Origin: Bacteroidaceae bacterium
GTDB taxonomy: Bacteria > Bacteroidota > Bacteroidia > Bacteroidales > Bacteroidaceae
NCBI GenBank assembly: GCA_017542145.1
Contig: JAFXXQ010000023.1
Coordinates: forward strand, 62,001 to 126,000
Length of the DNA: 64,000 nucleotides
Direction of reading: 5' to 3'
This document shows positions 16,058 through 25,774 of this stretch, in pieces. Below the pieces are notes generated by a model. That model worked only from the letters and a program-made list of their open reading frames with translations, was not told the DNA's origin and searched no databases. Position numbers and translations under genes: made by a program. The stretch's first letter is position 1. Each line of letters begins with the position of its first letter.

Positions 16058-18706
16058 CTATCGTACCAGTACTTTCTTGCCGTTGACGATGTAGGTTCCT
16101 TTTGCAGAAGGGGCTTCAACGTGGCGGCCACTGAGGTCGAAGTATTCGTCAAGGGAAGGAGTGGAACTATTAGGAGAGGCGATGGCGGTGAGGTCGGCAA
16201 ATTTGTCCATAAGGACTTTCATCCAGTGGCCGCCGATGACGGAGCGGGCACGGAAGCTGACCCAGCGGCCCGTCTTGGTGTCGTACCAGTCGCTGAGCGG
16301 TACGCGCGTGGTGGTGGTGTTGACGTAGCGGTAGAGGGGTTCCATGAACTGGATGAAGGCGCGGTCGTTCTCGGCCATGGCGGCAGTCCACATAATCCAG
16401 TCGCTCTTCGTGTAGTCGGCGCGGCTGTCGAGGGGCAGACCATAAGTGTTCTGGCGACTGCGGTAGTAGCGTGTCTCGGTGGTCATGGCATCGTTGGGGA
16501 AAAGATTTGTGCCCCACATCTTGTCCCACACCATGTTGTACTTCTGGCTCCAGGTGCCGGCACGGTCGTAAGCAAGGCGGTAATGGTTGCCGTCGCGGGC
16601 GTCGGCTTCCCATTGGGCGGCCATATCAGCGGCTGTCTGCAGGTAGGTGGCAGCCAACTCCTCGTCGCCACGCTGGCGGAGGATTTCGGCGAAGCCAGCC
16701 ACACCCATAATGGCCTTGATGGAGAGGTTGCAGTTGTGTGCCCAATGGCCGGCGAAATCGTCGGTGCAGAGCTGCTCAGCAGGATCCTGGCCGTACTTGA
16801 CGAGGTAGTCGGCCCAGCGCTTGCAGACGCGATAGTAGCGTTTCAGCCAGTCGCCGTAGCCCTCCATGCGGCAGATGGTGGCGGCGAGGGTGAGCATATT
16901 GCCGCTCTCCTCGAGGGGCATGTCGCCGCCATAGACTTGTCCATTGGCATGGGGGTAGGTTCCCAGGTCGTGGGCAGCAAACTGCTTGCTCCACTTGCCG
17001 CTGAGGCTATATTCGAAGATGCTGGTCATCATGGCCTTCTGGAGCTCATAATTGTAGATGAGGAAGAGCGGTGCGGAGGGGTAGGTGAGGTCGACGGTGT
17101 TGACGCAACCGTTGGAATTGTTTTCCTTCGAGAAGAAGAGAAGTCGTCCGCCGTCGTCCTCGAAGAGTTTATGGGCAGCGATAACCTGACGGTATGAGGC
17201 GCTGAGTAGCTCGGCGTAATGAGCGTTACCGCTGGCGAGGCCGTCGTCGTAGATGCGGGCGTCCATGGCACGGCAGCGGGCCATAATGTCGGCGTAACCT
17301 GTGCGTAGCTCGTCGAAGGCTTGGAAGATAGTCTTACCGTTGCGCGCCCAGTAACCCTTGTAGTTCTTCTTGAAATACTGGATGTCATAAACCTCGTCGT
17401 ATCCAACCATCATGAACGATGAGGCGTCGGCAGTAGTGCCGAAGTCGTGGACGTAAGCGAGGCAGGGGAATTGCGACTCGTTCTGCGTGGTAACCTCCTT
17501 GACGGAGGCCGCAGGAGCGCCAGTGGTGAGGAAGGCATTCTCCATATCGCCCAACGGAGCAATGCTGACGGTGCCATCGATGGCGGGGATGTAGAGCCAA
17601 CCCCAGTCGATGGTGATTTGGTCGCCCGCGCGGCCAAGGACGGGCTGGGCGACGGAGCCTGACTTGATATACTCCGTGCCATTCTCAGTAACAAGGGTAC
17701 TGACGGTAGGCTGCGTCATCTCGTTGACGACCATCTGGGGTGTGGTGCCAATGAAGAGCTGGCACGTATGGGGCTGACCGTCGATGCTGCGGACGCGTGT
17801 GGAGATGTAGTTGATGGGCATGGAAAGGAGATCGAGGTCATCGATTATCATCGGGGCGGTGAAAACGACGCTGAACTCAACGGGGCCGCAGGTGAAGGTG
17901 TAGTAGGTGTTGGTGGCGAGGACATCGACGGCAGTCTGCGTTGCGGTGGTGACATCGCCCACCTTCTGCCAGGTGTTGGCGTAGAGACCGAAATCGACGT
18001 AGGCACCGCCTGTGGTGTTGTGGCAGTGGGCTGCGATGAGGTTGTCGCCCTCATGCAGCAGGGCACGTTGGGCATCGGTAAGACGCTGCTTCTCGCCTTG
18101 CAGCCAAGTTTCACCTGTTCGGACAATGCGGGTACCGTTGACGAAAAGTTCAAAGACGTCATCGTGTGAGAACATCACCCAGAGTTCGCGCTCGAGGTCG
18201 GCGGCCGTGATGGTGACGGTACGGCGGATGTAGATGTCGCTGTTAGTGTCCTTCCACACGTGCTTGACGCGCGGATATTCGCCCGCTGTGCCCCATGCGG
18301 CTTCTTCAACGGACCAAGAACTGTCGTCGTAGTCGGGGGCTGCCCAGCCGGTGCCCGACTGGGTGGTGTGGCTTACGCGGCCTGACCACGTCGTCTCGTC
18401 CGTCATGGGGGCGATGGCCGTGAGGAGGCAGTCGCGTTCAGTGCCCATCCAGCGGTAGGTGGTGCCGTCGACGCGCAGCAAGCCGTCCCATGCCTTCTCA
18501 GCATCGCACCAGTGGCGGGTGGTGCCATCGGTGAGGCGGTCGTAAGGCGACCAGATGGAGAGGTAGGGGTCGTTCAGTATGAGCGGCACAGAAGGCAGAC
18601 GGAGTTCGATGGCCTTATAGGGCTCGAAAAGGTCGGCTGTCTGGGCGTAAGAGTTGCATGTCAGAATAAGTAGACCGAAAGAAAACAGTGGCTTAAAAAT
18701 TTTCAT
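16058..18706 (-). CDS. Secreted glutaminase-like protein (DUF4965/DUF1793 type)
   Basis: An 882-residue secreted protein. The signal peptide is about 1-22 (ending NSYAQT). The start is set at ATG 18706; the codon three triplets upstream is TTG. The order is: an N-terminal segment beginning near LPSVPLILNDPYLSIWSP, an inserted galactose-binding-like domain (about 95-230, GWAAPDYDDSSW ... IYIRRTV), the beta domain, and a C-terminal helical glycosidase-like barrel (about 470-800). This order matches proteins annotated as glutaminase A in Bacteroidetes and fungi; the activity is assigned by homology only. The tail GTYIVNGKKVLVR is a common C-terminal end of secreted Prevotella proteins. It is the last of three same-strand secreted genes, and a terminator upstream may lower its expression. 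Confidence 0.85.
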   Translation of the reverse strand: MKIFKPLFSFGLLILTCNSYAQTADLFEPYKAIELRLPSVPLILNDPYLSIWSPYDRLTDGTTRHWCDAEKAWDGLLRVDGTTYRWMGTERDCLLTAIAPMTDETTWSGRVSHTTQSGTGWAAPDYDDSSWSVEEAAWGTAGEYPRVKHVWKDTNSDIYIRRTVTITAADLERELWVMFSHDDVFELFVNGTRIVRTGETWLQGEKQRLTDAQRALLHEGDNLIAAHCHNTTGGAYVDFGLYANTWQKVGDVTTATQTAVDVLATNTYYTFTCGPVEFSVVFTAPMIIDDLDLLSMPINYISTRVRSIDGQPHTCQLFIGTTPQMVVNEMTQPTVSTLVTENGTEYIKSGSVAQPVLGRAGDQITIDWGWLYIPAIDGTVSIAPLGDMENAFLTTGAPAASVKEVTTQNESQFPCLAYVHDFGTTADASSFMMVGYDEVYDIQYFKKNYKGYWARNGKTIFQAFDELRTGYADIMARCRAMDARIYDDGLASGNAHYAELLSASYRQVIAAHKLFEDDGGRLLFFSKENNSNGCVNTVDLTYPSAPLFLIYNYELQKAMMTSIFEYSLSGKWSKQFAAHDLGTYPHANGQVYGGDMPLEESGNMLTLAATICRMEGYGDWLKRYYRVCKRWADYLVKYGQDPAEQLCTDDFAGHWAHNCNLSIKAIMGVAGFAEILRQRGDEELAATYLQTAADMAAQWEADARDGNHYRLAYDRAGTWSQKYNMVWDKMWGTNLFPNDAMTTETRYYRSRQNTYGLPLDSRADYTKSDWIMWTAAMAENDRAFIQFMEPLYRYVNTTTTRVPLSDWYDTKTGRWVSFRARSVIGGHWMKVLMDKFADLTAIASPNSSTPSLDEYFDLSGRHVEAPSAKGTYIVNGKKVLVR

Positions 18707-18724
18707 GGGGCGCAATGTGGATTT

Positions 18725-18760
18725 GAAAAAAGCGGGGACGTGGTTGGTGCGCCCCCGCTT
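18725..18760 (-). terminator. Terminator between the two secreted-protein genes
   Basis: AAGCGGGG (18730-18737) pairs with CCCCGCTT (18753-18760). On the minus strand the stem is followed by a T-run, so it ends or attenuates transcription from the 907-residue gene. Confidence 0.7.
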
Positions 18761-18779
18761 GGGAATAAAAAGGGAATGA

Positions 18780-21503
18780 TTATTTCACAAGAACTTTCTT
18801 GCCGTCGCGAATGTAGAGACCGCGTGCGGGCTGGGCGATCTCGACACCCTGCAGGTTGTAAATCTTGCCGTTTTTGACGGGTTCAACGGCTACGGCATCC
18901 TTGATGCTTGTGGGCTCCTCAGTACCGTAGTAGATGATGCGGAAGTTATCTACCACCACCCAGTCGTGATAGTTTTCGAGGTCCTTGTTGATGGCGAGGG
19001 TCATTTCTCCATCGACTACCTCAACGAGCAGGCTAACCTTGTAGAGACCGTTCTGGAAGTAGTCGACAGCCTGATAGACCCACTCTGGAACTTCGCCGGC
19101 AGCAGTGACGGCACCCTGGCCAGGAGCCATGTCACGGTAGTCGGTCAGCAGCGGCAGCTGCACCTCGTAGTCCTCCTTGGCAAAGACCTGGAAGTAGGCG
19201 GCGGGGTCGAGCGGCTCGTCGTTGACGAACTTCTCGATGTGGCCGGGGATGTGCTCGCCTTCAATATCGTTGCTGTTGTGGTCGCCGTCGCGGTAGTAGC
19301 CGGTGACGGTTGCGAGATACCAGCCGTTGGGCAGGTCGTAAATAATCTGGCTCATGTCGAAGTAGGTCTTACTCCAGCACTCGTAGGTGAAGTCGGGGAG
19401 GTTGCTGTTGCGTCCCCATATGCCGTTGGTGCCGGTAGGATCCTCTGCGATGACCCATCCAGAGTTATCGAAGTCCTCGCGCTGGCTGAAGTTGGGCATG
19501 CCGATGCGGTAGCTCATGTCGTAGGGATAGTTGACGTTAGCGGTTTCAGCGATGGCATCGCGTTCAGCGCGGCTGACGAGCACCCACTGATTGTCGGGGT
19601 TGTCGGCACCGGTCAAGTCGGTGTCAACGCGGCAGTCGGTACCGGGGCGGTAGCCGAGGAGGCAGGTGGCACTGTCGGCGCGGACGATGTTGAATACACC
19701 GTTACCAACGGGTTCGAGAGCCCAGTCATTGCCAGCGGTATCCATGTAGCCGCCGAAATTGAGGTAGTGGAGGTCATCGCCGTTGTAGAGATAGGTGTCG
19801 AAGCGGTAGCAGTTGCCCCCCAGTTCGCTCTCTTCAAGAAGAATCTCAATGCCAGGCCAGCCGAGGGCAGCATGTGCGCCCCAGTCGTCGCCACCGCAGA
19901 GGAAGCGACCCTGACCGACGTTGTAGAAGTAGTACTTCTCGCCGGCAGTGGGTTCGCTGCCTTCCCAACGACGTCCGCCACGCTCAGCGTTGTTGAGCTT
20001 ACGGGCAATCTGCAGCATGCGGAGGGCACGGCTGTAATCCTCGGCCGAGGAAGCGTTGTTGAACACCTGCTGGGCTTCGCTGATGGCATCGGAATAGTTG
20101 AAGTATTTGTTGTTGGGGTTTTTCTCCAGTTCAGCGCGGCAGATGTCGATAGTCTTGTTGAAGTTCTCGATGTCAGGGCCGGCGGCGAAGACGATGGAGA
20201 TGGAGTTATTCAGATTCTGCATGGCGTTGCCGATGACCTCAGCGTCGTCGGACTCCAAGGCAGCAACGGCTTCATTGTAAGCATCGAGGAAGAATTGGGG
20301 TTTGAGGCCTTCGTAGGTATCGGCCTCGGCGATGACCTTCTTAAGGTTCTCACGGAGCACGTCAATTTCCACATTGTCGCCATAGTAGGTGAGGTGGAAG
20401 TTGTCGAACACCGTCCAGTCGTCGCCCACGCCGGCTTCCTTCTTGACACCGATGCGCAGGGTACCGTTGGTGACAATGACCTGGATTTCGGGATTCCAGT
20501 AGTAGCCCATATAGAAGCATTGTGCAGCGTTGCCCAGAGCCTTGCCACCGTCACCGGGATACCAGTAGCCGTCGTCGTAGGTGTCCTCGAAAGCACCTTC
20601 GATGTAGTCTTCAACGCCGTTTTCACAGATAGACATGAGGGGAGCGCTGACTTCGTTGGCGAAGTAGTAGGCGCGAATGACCTCGCTGCCGTCAGTATGC
20701 TTGGGGCCGATGGCACTGGTGGAGCCGTCGCGGTAGTAGCCCTGCAGCGTGAGGCCGTAGGTGCCGTTGGGCAGACCGGTGATGTCTTGATAGAACGAGC
20801 CGACGCTGTTGCTCCAGCTCTCGACGGCGCGGTTGTACATACGGCCGTTGATCTGGTTGTTGCCTGCGCCCTTGAATTCGTTCTTCCAGCCAGCGTTGCG
20901 CTCGTCCTCATTGGCGAAGTCGAAGCCGGGTACCAGCCAGGTGGCGTCCTTGGGGTTGTCCTTGGTGGCGGTCAGCATGTCGGCCATACGCTCTTCCTTG
21001 CTGACGAACTGCCAGAAACCATCGAGTGAGAACGAGAGGTAGGTCTCGTCGTCGGTATCGCCCTGCTCGTAGCCAAGGACGATGCCGCCGTCCATGGCCT
21101 CAATGATGTAGAGGTTCTGGGCGGTGTAGCCGGCGGGGTTGGGGAACGGTGTGATGGTCCAGTCGGTGACGGCATCGCCGGTGTCCAGATAGCCCTGGTT
21201 GGTGAGGGCGTTGATGCTGTGGTTATGGCCGAAGCGGGGGTCGAGCTGCCAGAAGCCGCCTTCACGGGGGGTGATGATTACGTCGAAGCCCACTTTATCA
21301 AGCTCGGCATGGGTGGTCCAGTAGTCCACCTGCTTGCGGTTGTGCTGTAACCAGAGGCCCGTTTCCACATTGTACATGTAGTACGTGCCGCCTTCCTCAG
21401 GCAGGACGGTGCCCGTCCACGGGGAGTCTTTCTTGGGTTGCTGAGCCACCACGGTTAGGGAAGCGACCAAACCCATTGCGAAAAGAAGTAAACTTTTTCT
21501 CAT
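18780..21503 (-). CDS. Secreted two-module protein, probably carbohydrate-binding (907 aa)
   Basis: I do not recognise a named family. A signal peptide (1-20) is followed by an internally duplicated layout. Module A (about 28-190, TYYMYNVETGLWLQ) recurs at about 505-640 (KYYFYNVGQGRFLC). Module B (about 200-370, LPNGTYGLTLQGYYRDG) recurs at about 660-870 (LPNGWYLATVTGYYRDG). The B modules look like galactose-binding jelly rolls and the A modules like ricin-type or lectin folds. A helical spacer (about 380-495) separates the copies. The C-terminus ARGLYIRDGKKVLVK is a sorting-tail type. No catalytic motif is visible, so binding of a glycan or glycoprotein is my inference from its place between a GH43 and a glutaminase-like gene. 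Confidence 0.8.
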   Translation of the reverse strand: MRKSLLLFAMGLVASLTVVAQQPKKDSPWTGTVLPEEGGTYYMYNVETGLWLQHNRKQVDYWTTHAELDKVGFDVIITPREGGFWQLDPRFGHNHSINALTNQGYLDTGDAVTDWTITPFPNPAGYTAQNLYIIEAMDGGIVLGYEQGDTDDETYLSFSLDGFWQFVSKEERMADMLTATKDNPKDATWLVPGFDFANEDERNAGWKNEFKGAGNNQINGRMYNRAVESWSNSVGSFYQDITGLPNGTYGLTLQGYYRDGSTSAIGPKHTDGSEVIRAYYFANEVSAPLMSICENGVEDYIEGAFEDTYDDGYWYPGDGGKALGNAAQCFYMGYYWNPEIQVIVTNGTLRIGVKKEAGVGDDWTVFDNFHLTYYGDNVEIDVLRENLKKVIAEADTYEGLKPQFFLDAYNEAVAALESDDAEVIGNAMQNLNNSISIVFAAGPDIENFNKTIDICRAELEKNPNNKYFNYSDAISEAQQVFNNASSAEDYSRALRMLQIARKLNNAERGGRRWEGSEPTAGEKYYFYNVGQGRFLCGGDDWGAHAALGWPGIEILLEESELGGNCYRFDTYLYNGDDLHYLNFGGYMDTAGNDWALEPVGNGVFNIVRADSATCLLGYRPGTDCRVDTDLTGADNPDNQWVLVSRAERDAIAETANVNYPYDMSYRIGMPNFSQREDFDNSGWVIAEDPTGTNGIWGRNSNLPDFTYECWSKTYFDMSQIIYDLPNGWYLATVTGYYRDGDHNSNDIEGEHIPGHIEKFVNDEPLDPAAYFQVFAKEDYEVQLPLLTDYRDMAPGQGAVTAAGEVPEWVYQAVDYFQNGLYKVSLLVEVVDGEMTLAINKDLENYHDWVVVDNFRIIYYGTEEPTSIKDAVAVEPVKNGKIYNLQGVEIAQPARGLYIRDGKKVLVK

Positions 21504-21531
21504 ACTTTTTTTGAATTAAAGAATTAATAAA

Positions 21532-23538
21532 TTAGTGATTAAAGAATTTCTTGTTCTTTCTGATGCGGACGCTCTTGCCCTGTGCGGCAGCATCGGGGGA
21601 AAGCCTTCGTCCGGCGGTATCGAAAATAATGTCTTTCCCTTCAGTAGAGGCATTGAGGGATAGAATGCTCGTATCGTCCTTCAGACGGGGACGGATGAGT
21701 GAGTCGGTCGTGAGGGAGAGGATGCCGCTTTCGTCGAAGGTCATGGCACCGATGTACATCATGCGCGGATGTATGGTGCCCGTGCTGTGGTGGGCGTGGA
21801 AGACGATGCGCATCTGCCCCTCTTTGTCGGTGAATAGTGAGTGGTGGCCGGTGCCGAACAGTCCTTCGACGTTCTGCACGATGGGATTGTGGCGGTACTT
21901 GCTCCAGCCGCGCTGAATGTCGGTTGAGGTGGCGTAGCCTACACCATACCAAGGGCTCTGGTAGTCGTTAGCGGAGTAGGTGAGGTAGTATTTTCCCTCG
22001 TGGCGGGTGACGAACGGCCCTTCGGTCACCTTGCCCAGCTGTTTCTCCCAGGGTACAGCGGGGGCGACGACGCGACGCAGTTTTGCAGCTTCAGCAGGGG
22101 AAAGGCCGTTGTCGGCAAGTTCGCAGCTCCAGATAACGTTACCGTCGGTGAAGCGGACGAAGAAGAGGTACATTTGTCCGTCGTCATCAGTAAAGACGGT
22201 GCTGTCGATGCACTTCTCATCGCCGATGAGTGACTCCAGCATATAGCCGCCATGCTGTTTAAAAGGTCCTGTGGGGTTGTCGGACGTGGCGACGAAGAGG
22301 TGTTCGTTGGCGGAGTAGTACATATAGTAAGTGTCGCCCCGCTTATAGACCTCGGGCGCCCAGAACCAGCGCGTCTCTGTGGTGTTCCGCTTGTCGAGGG
22401 CCAGTCCCTTGCACTCCCACGCCAGCAGGTCGGATGAGGTATAGACTTCGATACCGTCGGCAGAGTGGGTGCCGTAGGCGTAGTAGGTGTCGTTGTCAAG
22501 CAATATGAAGGGGTCGGCCAAGGGAACCTCGCTCTTGCCGCCCTCGTGCAGCGAGGGGTCGATGACGGGCCTTGTTGCTGATGCCGAGGGGTGCGAATTC
22601 TTCACCGTCGGCCATCCCGCCTTGTCCCAGGTGATGGGTTCCATAAAGGTGAGGCGTCCGGCATCGGGATCTTTTTTAAGGTAGCCGTGGTAGATCATCC
22701 AGTCGGTGCCTGCGTCGTCCTTGACGAAGCGCGAGTTGTGTCCGGGGCCGGCAACGACGTTGTTGCCGTTCATCATGGTTGAGAAGCCGCCGTCCAACGC
22801 GCGGTTGCCTGAGCGGTTGGCGTAGGGACCGAAGAGCTTGCGCGAGCGGTTCAGCACCACCTGATAGGTGCTCTTGGCGCCCTCGCAGCAGGTACCTTGG
22901 CTACCGATGAGCAAGTACCAGTCGTTATGCTTCACGATGTTGGTGGCCTCCATGAATCCGCTGGCAACCTGTTGTTTCTGGGCGCCTTCCTTGATAGCGA
23001 GGCCGTCTTCCGTCAGTTCGATGCCATAGATGCCGTGGAAACTGCCCCAGAAGAGGTAGTTGCGGCCGTCATCGTCGGTAAAAAAGAAGGGGTCGATGCT
23101 GTTCTCTACATCGATTTCCTTGCTGATGAACAGCTTGCCGTGGTCGGTGAAGGGGCCGCATGGTACGGGAGCTGTAGCCACACCAATGCCACACTCCCAA
23201 GTGCCGCCCCATGTCGATTTGCTGTAGTAGAGTAGCCATTGACCGCCCACATAGTTGATTTCCGGTGCCCAGATTCCGCCACCCGATACCATTTTCGGCC
23301 GTGTGGCATCGGTGAATGCCGTACCCACATACGTCCAGTCAACGAGGTTGGTGCTCTTGTAGATAGGTACGTTGTGTATGTCCTCGGTAGCGTAAAGCCA
23401 GTAGGTGCCGTCACCGTCACGGATGACGGTGGGGTCGGGGAGGCTGCGGTCGATAATGGGGTTTGTGTACGTTTCCTGCGCCGCCAGGCCGAGGCTTAGC
23501 AGGATGAGGAGGGAAAAGATGAGGGCATATTTGCTCAT
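21532..23538 (-). CDS. Tandem GH43 glycosidase
   Basis: A 668-residue secreted enzyme with two complete five-bladed propeller domains of family GH43, the group of arabinanases, arabinofuranosidases and xylosidases. The signal peptide is 1-20. Domain 1 has the expected acids D35 (LPDPT), D149 (SIDPF) and E197 (FMEAT). Domain 2 has D342 (LADPF), D445 (CIDST) and E507 (TEGPF). Both triads look intact, so the protein may have two active sites. It is the first gene of the three-gene secreted cluster. No SusC/SusD pair is adjacent, so this is not a standard polysaccharide utilisation locus within the window. Substrate cannot be set from sequence by eye. Confidence 0.92.
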   Translation of the reverse strand: MSKYALIFSLLILLSLGLAAQETYTNPIIDRSLPDPTVIRDGDGTYWLYATEDIHNVPIYKSTNLVDWTYVGTAFTDATRPKMVSGGGIWAPEINYVGGQWLLYYSKSTWGGTWECGIGVATAPVPCGPFTDHGKLFISKEIDVENSIDPFFFTDDDGRNYLFWGSFHGIYGIELTEDGLAIKEGAQKQQVASGFMEATNIVKHNDWYLLIGSQGTCCEGAKSTYQVVLNRSRKLFGPYANRSGNRALDGGFSTMMNGNNVVAGPGHNSRFVKDDAGTDWMIYHGYLKKDPDAGRLTFMEPITWDKAGWPTVKNSHPSASATRPVIDPSLHEGGKSEVPLADPFILLDNDTYYAYGTHSADGIEVYTSSDLLAWECKGLALDKRNTTETRWFWAPEVYKRGDTYYMYYSANEHLFVATSDNPTGPFKQHGGYMLESLIGDEKCIDSTVFTDDDGQMYLFFVRFTDGNVIWSCELADNGLSPAEAAKLRRVVAPAVPWEKQLGKVTEGPFVTRHEGKYYLTYSANDYQSPWYGVGYATSTDIQRGWSKYRHNPIVQNVEGLFGTGHHSLFTDKEGQMRIVFHAHHSTGTIHPRMMYIGAMTFDESGILSLTTDSLIRPRLKDDTSILSLNASTEGKDIIFDTAGRRLSPDAAAQGKSVRIRKNKKFFNH

Positions 23539-23888
23539 TATTGGCTACTCTTAATTGTTTAATGTTTAATTTATTGTTTATTGTTTATTGTTTAACAAAC
23601 ACGTCCTTGGGTTCCTTTTCATCGCATAGCTTCGTTAAACGTTATCCGTTAAACTACCATTTTCAGCGGCGAAGGTAGTGCTTTTTTTTCATTTACACAA
23701 CTAAAAATTTTTTTTTTCTTAACTCTCAGCTCTTAATTCCAAACAAAATTTGCACTTTTCCCCGAAAACCCCTATCTTCGCAGGCGGAAAGTTAAGTTAA
23801 GAGTAAAGAAAAAGTGTTGACACTCAGCACTTGCCTACAAGGTACTCTCTGTTAACTCTTATCTTCTATTTTTTAACGAAAAAAAGAT
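23539..23888. repeat. 350-bp divergent gap with repeat tracts
   Basis: The gap between GH43 and mlaE holds 7-mer tracts of GTTTAAT/GTTTATT (about 23556-23596), then GTTTAACAAACACGTCCTT (23590-23608), then TTCGTTAAACG followed by TTATCCGTTAAAC (23631-23654). GTTTAAC and GTTAAAC are inverted, so a hairpin can form. The last two blocks recur with few changes at 61497-61544. The mlaE promoter is at 23749-23780. I see no gene. Confidence 0.65.
23749..23780 (+). promoter_or_regulatory. Promoter of mlaE-mlaF
   Basis: TTTG (23749-23752), 20 bp, TATCTTCG (23773-23780), a one-base variant of TAnnTTTG. It gives a 5' leader of about 100 bases. Confidence 0.6.
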
Positions 23889-24626
23889 ATGCAACTTCTT
23901 CAACAAATCGGCGATTGGCTGGTGGTGATGCGTCGGGCCATGGCACGTCCGCAGAGCGGCCAATTGTTCCGTCGTCAACTTGCGGCTGATGTGTGGAGGC
24001 TTGGGGTGGAGAGCCTGCCGCTTGTGCTCATCGTGTCGCTCGCCATCGGCGTGCTGTTGGTGCTGCAGATAGTGCTTAATTTCGGCTATCCCTGGTTGCC
24101 GCGCTTTGCCATCGGCTATGCTGCTCGTGAAGTCATCCTGCTTGAGTTCTCCACCGCCATCGTCTGCGTCATCCTGGCCGGTAAGGTGGGGTCGGGCATC
24201 GCCTCCGAAATAGGCACTATGCGCATCACCCAGCAGATCGACGCCCTCGATGTCATGGGCGTCAACTCTGCCGGCTATGTCATCCTGCCCAAGGTAGTAG
24301 CGTTCGTGGCGTTCATCCCCGTCATCAACATCGTCAGCGTCGCCGCGGCCTTCGCAGGAGCTTTTCTGCTCTGCTGGGTGACGGGCATTCTGCCGCCCGA
24401 CACCTTGCAGGTGGGCCTGCAGCACTCGTTCGCGTCGTGGTATATCTGGGCGGGGCTCATCAAGTCCGTCGTCTTTGCCTTCATCATCAGCAGCGTCTCG
24501 GCCTATCAGGGCTATAGCGTCCGCGGCGGCTCCGTCGAGGTCGGTCGTGCCAGCACCCGTGCCGTCGTCCATAGCAGCATTCTCATCCTTTTTGCCGATA
24601 TCCTTCTCACAAGCCTGCTAAAATGA
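23889..24626 (+). CDS. mlaE: MlaE-type lipid transport permease
   Basis: A 245-residue inner-membrane permease of the MCE/Mla class, which moves phospholipids between inner and outer membranes. It has five to six hydrophobic segments. The family core LAGKVGSGIASEIGTMRI followed by TQQIDALDVMGV (about 97-127) corresponds to the conserved coupling loop with EQIDAL. The stop overlaps the mlaF start by 4 bp (ATGA), showing translational coupling. The MCE substrate-binding subunit, often the third gene, is not next to mlaF here. Confidence 0.9.
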   Translation: MQLLQQIGDWLVVMRRAMARPQSGQLFRRQLAADVWRLGVESLPLVLIVSLAIGVLLVLQIVLNFGYPWLPRFAIGYAAREVILLEFSTAIVCVILAGKVGSGIASEIGTMRITQQIDALDVMGVNSAGYVILPKVVAFVAFIPVINIVSVAAAFAGAFLLCWVTGILPPDTLQVGLQHSFASWYIWAGLIKSVVFAFIISSVSAYQGYSVRGGSVEVGRASTRAVVHSSILILFADILLTSLLK

Positions 24627-25261
24627 TTGAAGTTCATAATTTATACAAGCAGTTCGATGGCGCGGCTGTGCTGAACGATGTCAGCGCAACGTTTGCTACC
24701 GGCTGCACCAACCTTATCATCGGGCGCAGCGGTTCGGGCAAGACGGTGCTGATGAAGTGCCTCGTGGGATTGCTGACACCCGATGGCGGTCAAGTGCTCT
24801 ACGACGGCCGCGACTTTTTCGCCCTACCCCGTCGTCAGCTGGCAGCCCTTCGTCGCGAGATGGGCATGCTCTTCCAGGGAGCGGCCCTGTTCGATGCCAT
24901 GAATGTGATTGACAACGTCCTTTTCCCCCTCCGCATGTTCTCGCCCCTCAGCGAAGCCGAGCGTTGCGAGCGGGCAAAAGAATGCTTGGAGCGCGTCGGT
25001 ATGGCCGATGCCCTTCGTAAGATGCCAGGTGAACTCAGCGGCGGTATGCAGAAACGTGTTGGCATCGCCCGCGCCATTGCCCTCCGCCCCCGCTACCTCT
25101 TTTGCGACGAGCCCACGTCAGGCCTCGACCCTACTACCGCTCGCACCATCGACGCACTCATCCATTCCATCACCCACGAGGCCGGCATCACCACCGTCAT
25201 CAACACCCACGACATGGAGTCCGTCCACACTATAGGCGAGAACGTCCTCAGCCTTGACTGA
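24623..25261 (+). CDS. mlaF: MlaF-type ABC ATPase
   Basis: The ATPase partner of MlaE. In 212 residues it shows Walker A GRSGSGKT (about 34-41), the signature LSGGMQKRVGIARAIA (about 139-154), Walker B YLFCDEPTSGLDP and the switch histidine NTHDM. The GGMQKR form of the signature is typical of Mla/Ttg2 ATPases. It is shorter than most family members (about 250) and ends soon after the switch region at LSLD. No MCE-domain gene follows; the next 500 bp are non-coding. Confidence 0.9.
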   Translation: MIEVHNLYKQFDGAAVLNDVSATFATGCTNLIIGRSGSGKTVLMKCLVGLLTPDGGQVLYDGRDFFALPRRQLAALRREMGMLFQGAALFDAMNVIDNVLFPLRMFSPLSEAERCERAKECLERVGMADALRKMPGELSGGMQKRVGIARAIALRPRYLFCDEPTSGLDPTTARTIDALIHSITHEAGITTVINTHDMESVHTIGENVLSLD

Positions 25262-25774
25262 TTTTTTCAAAAAGTGTGTGATTTTTGCGCTTACCTACGC
25301 ATATATCGGTATCATCGGTATCATACGTCTGCTCAAAAAGGCCTCAAAAGCACTTCCCGCTTGCCGTCAGCTAACGTTTGATTCTATTTCCGTAGCGTTT
25401 GATTCTAATTTGCCAGCGTTTGATTCTGCGCGCGCAGCCCAAGGGGCTACGAGAACAGTAAGCAGCAGTTCCGAAGCCGCCTGTTGCGAGTGACGGGTCA
25501 AAAAAGAAACCGCCTGGCAACGGGCACTTTGTTAATAGAATGGGCGTTTTGCAACCCGTCACTACAAAGAGAATATCCGGTATTATGGGGGGGCGGAGTC
25601 GGCAGTTCGCTATGCTGATTACAGATTGAAAGCCTTGCCCGGACAGCGTAGTTGCCTCGACTTATCTTCGGCTTTGTGAATAAAACTTAAAAGCTGGCTT
25701 TTTCAAGTGCAAAAATGAACTTTTTCTTCGTTTGATTGTATACAAGGGTGAATCATAAAAAATGTGTTACACCA
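25262..25774. other. 513-bp gap after mlaF; no gene recognised
   Basis: It holds the ATCGGTATC double repeat (about 25311-25330), the 21-bp array at 25375-25437, and an inverted pair AGTGACGGGT (about 25491) and ACCCGTCACT (about 25554). A TATCTTCG-like box lies near 25664. A short open frame crosses the array but has no start context or similarity I recognise. Confidence 0.5.
25375..25437. repeat. Three tandem 21-bp units (CGTTTGATTCT)
   Basis: CGTTTGATTCT starts at 25375, 25396 and 25417, exactly 21 bp apart. The other 10 bases of each unit differ, though all units end in AG. In one plus-strand frame the array reads as heptapeptides built on FDS (TFDSISV, AFDSNLP, AFDSARA). Confidence 0.8.

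Noticed and set aside
18966..21029. A 687-codon open frame on the plus strand opposite the 907-residue secreted protein
   Set aside because: The minus strand has a signal peptide, module duplication and sorting tail. The plus frame has only low-complexity V/A/G/E sequence.
23539..23888. SusC/SusD or regulator gene near the GH43 cluster
   Set aside because: The gap holds only repeats and the mlaE promoter, and neither flank encodes a TonB-dependent receptor.
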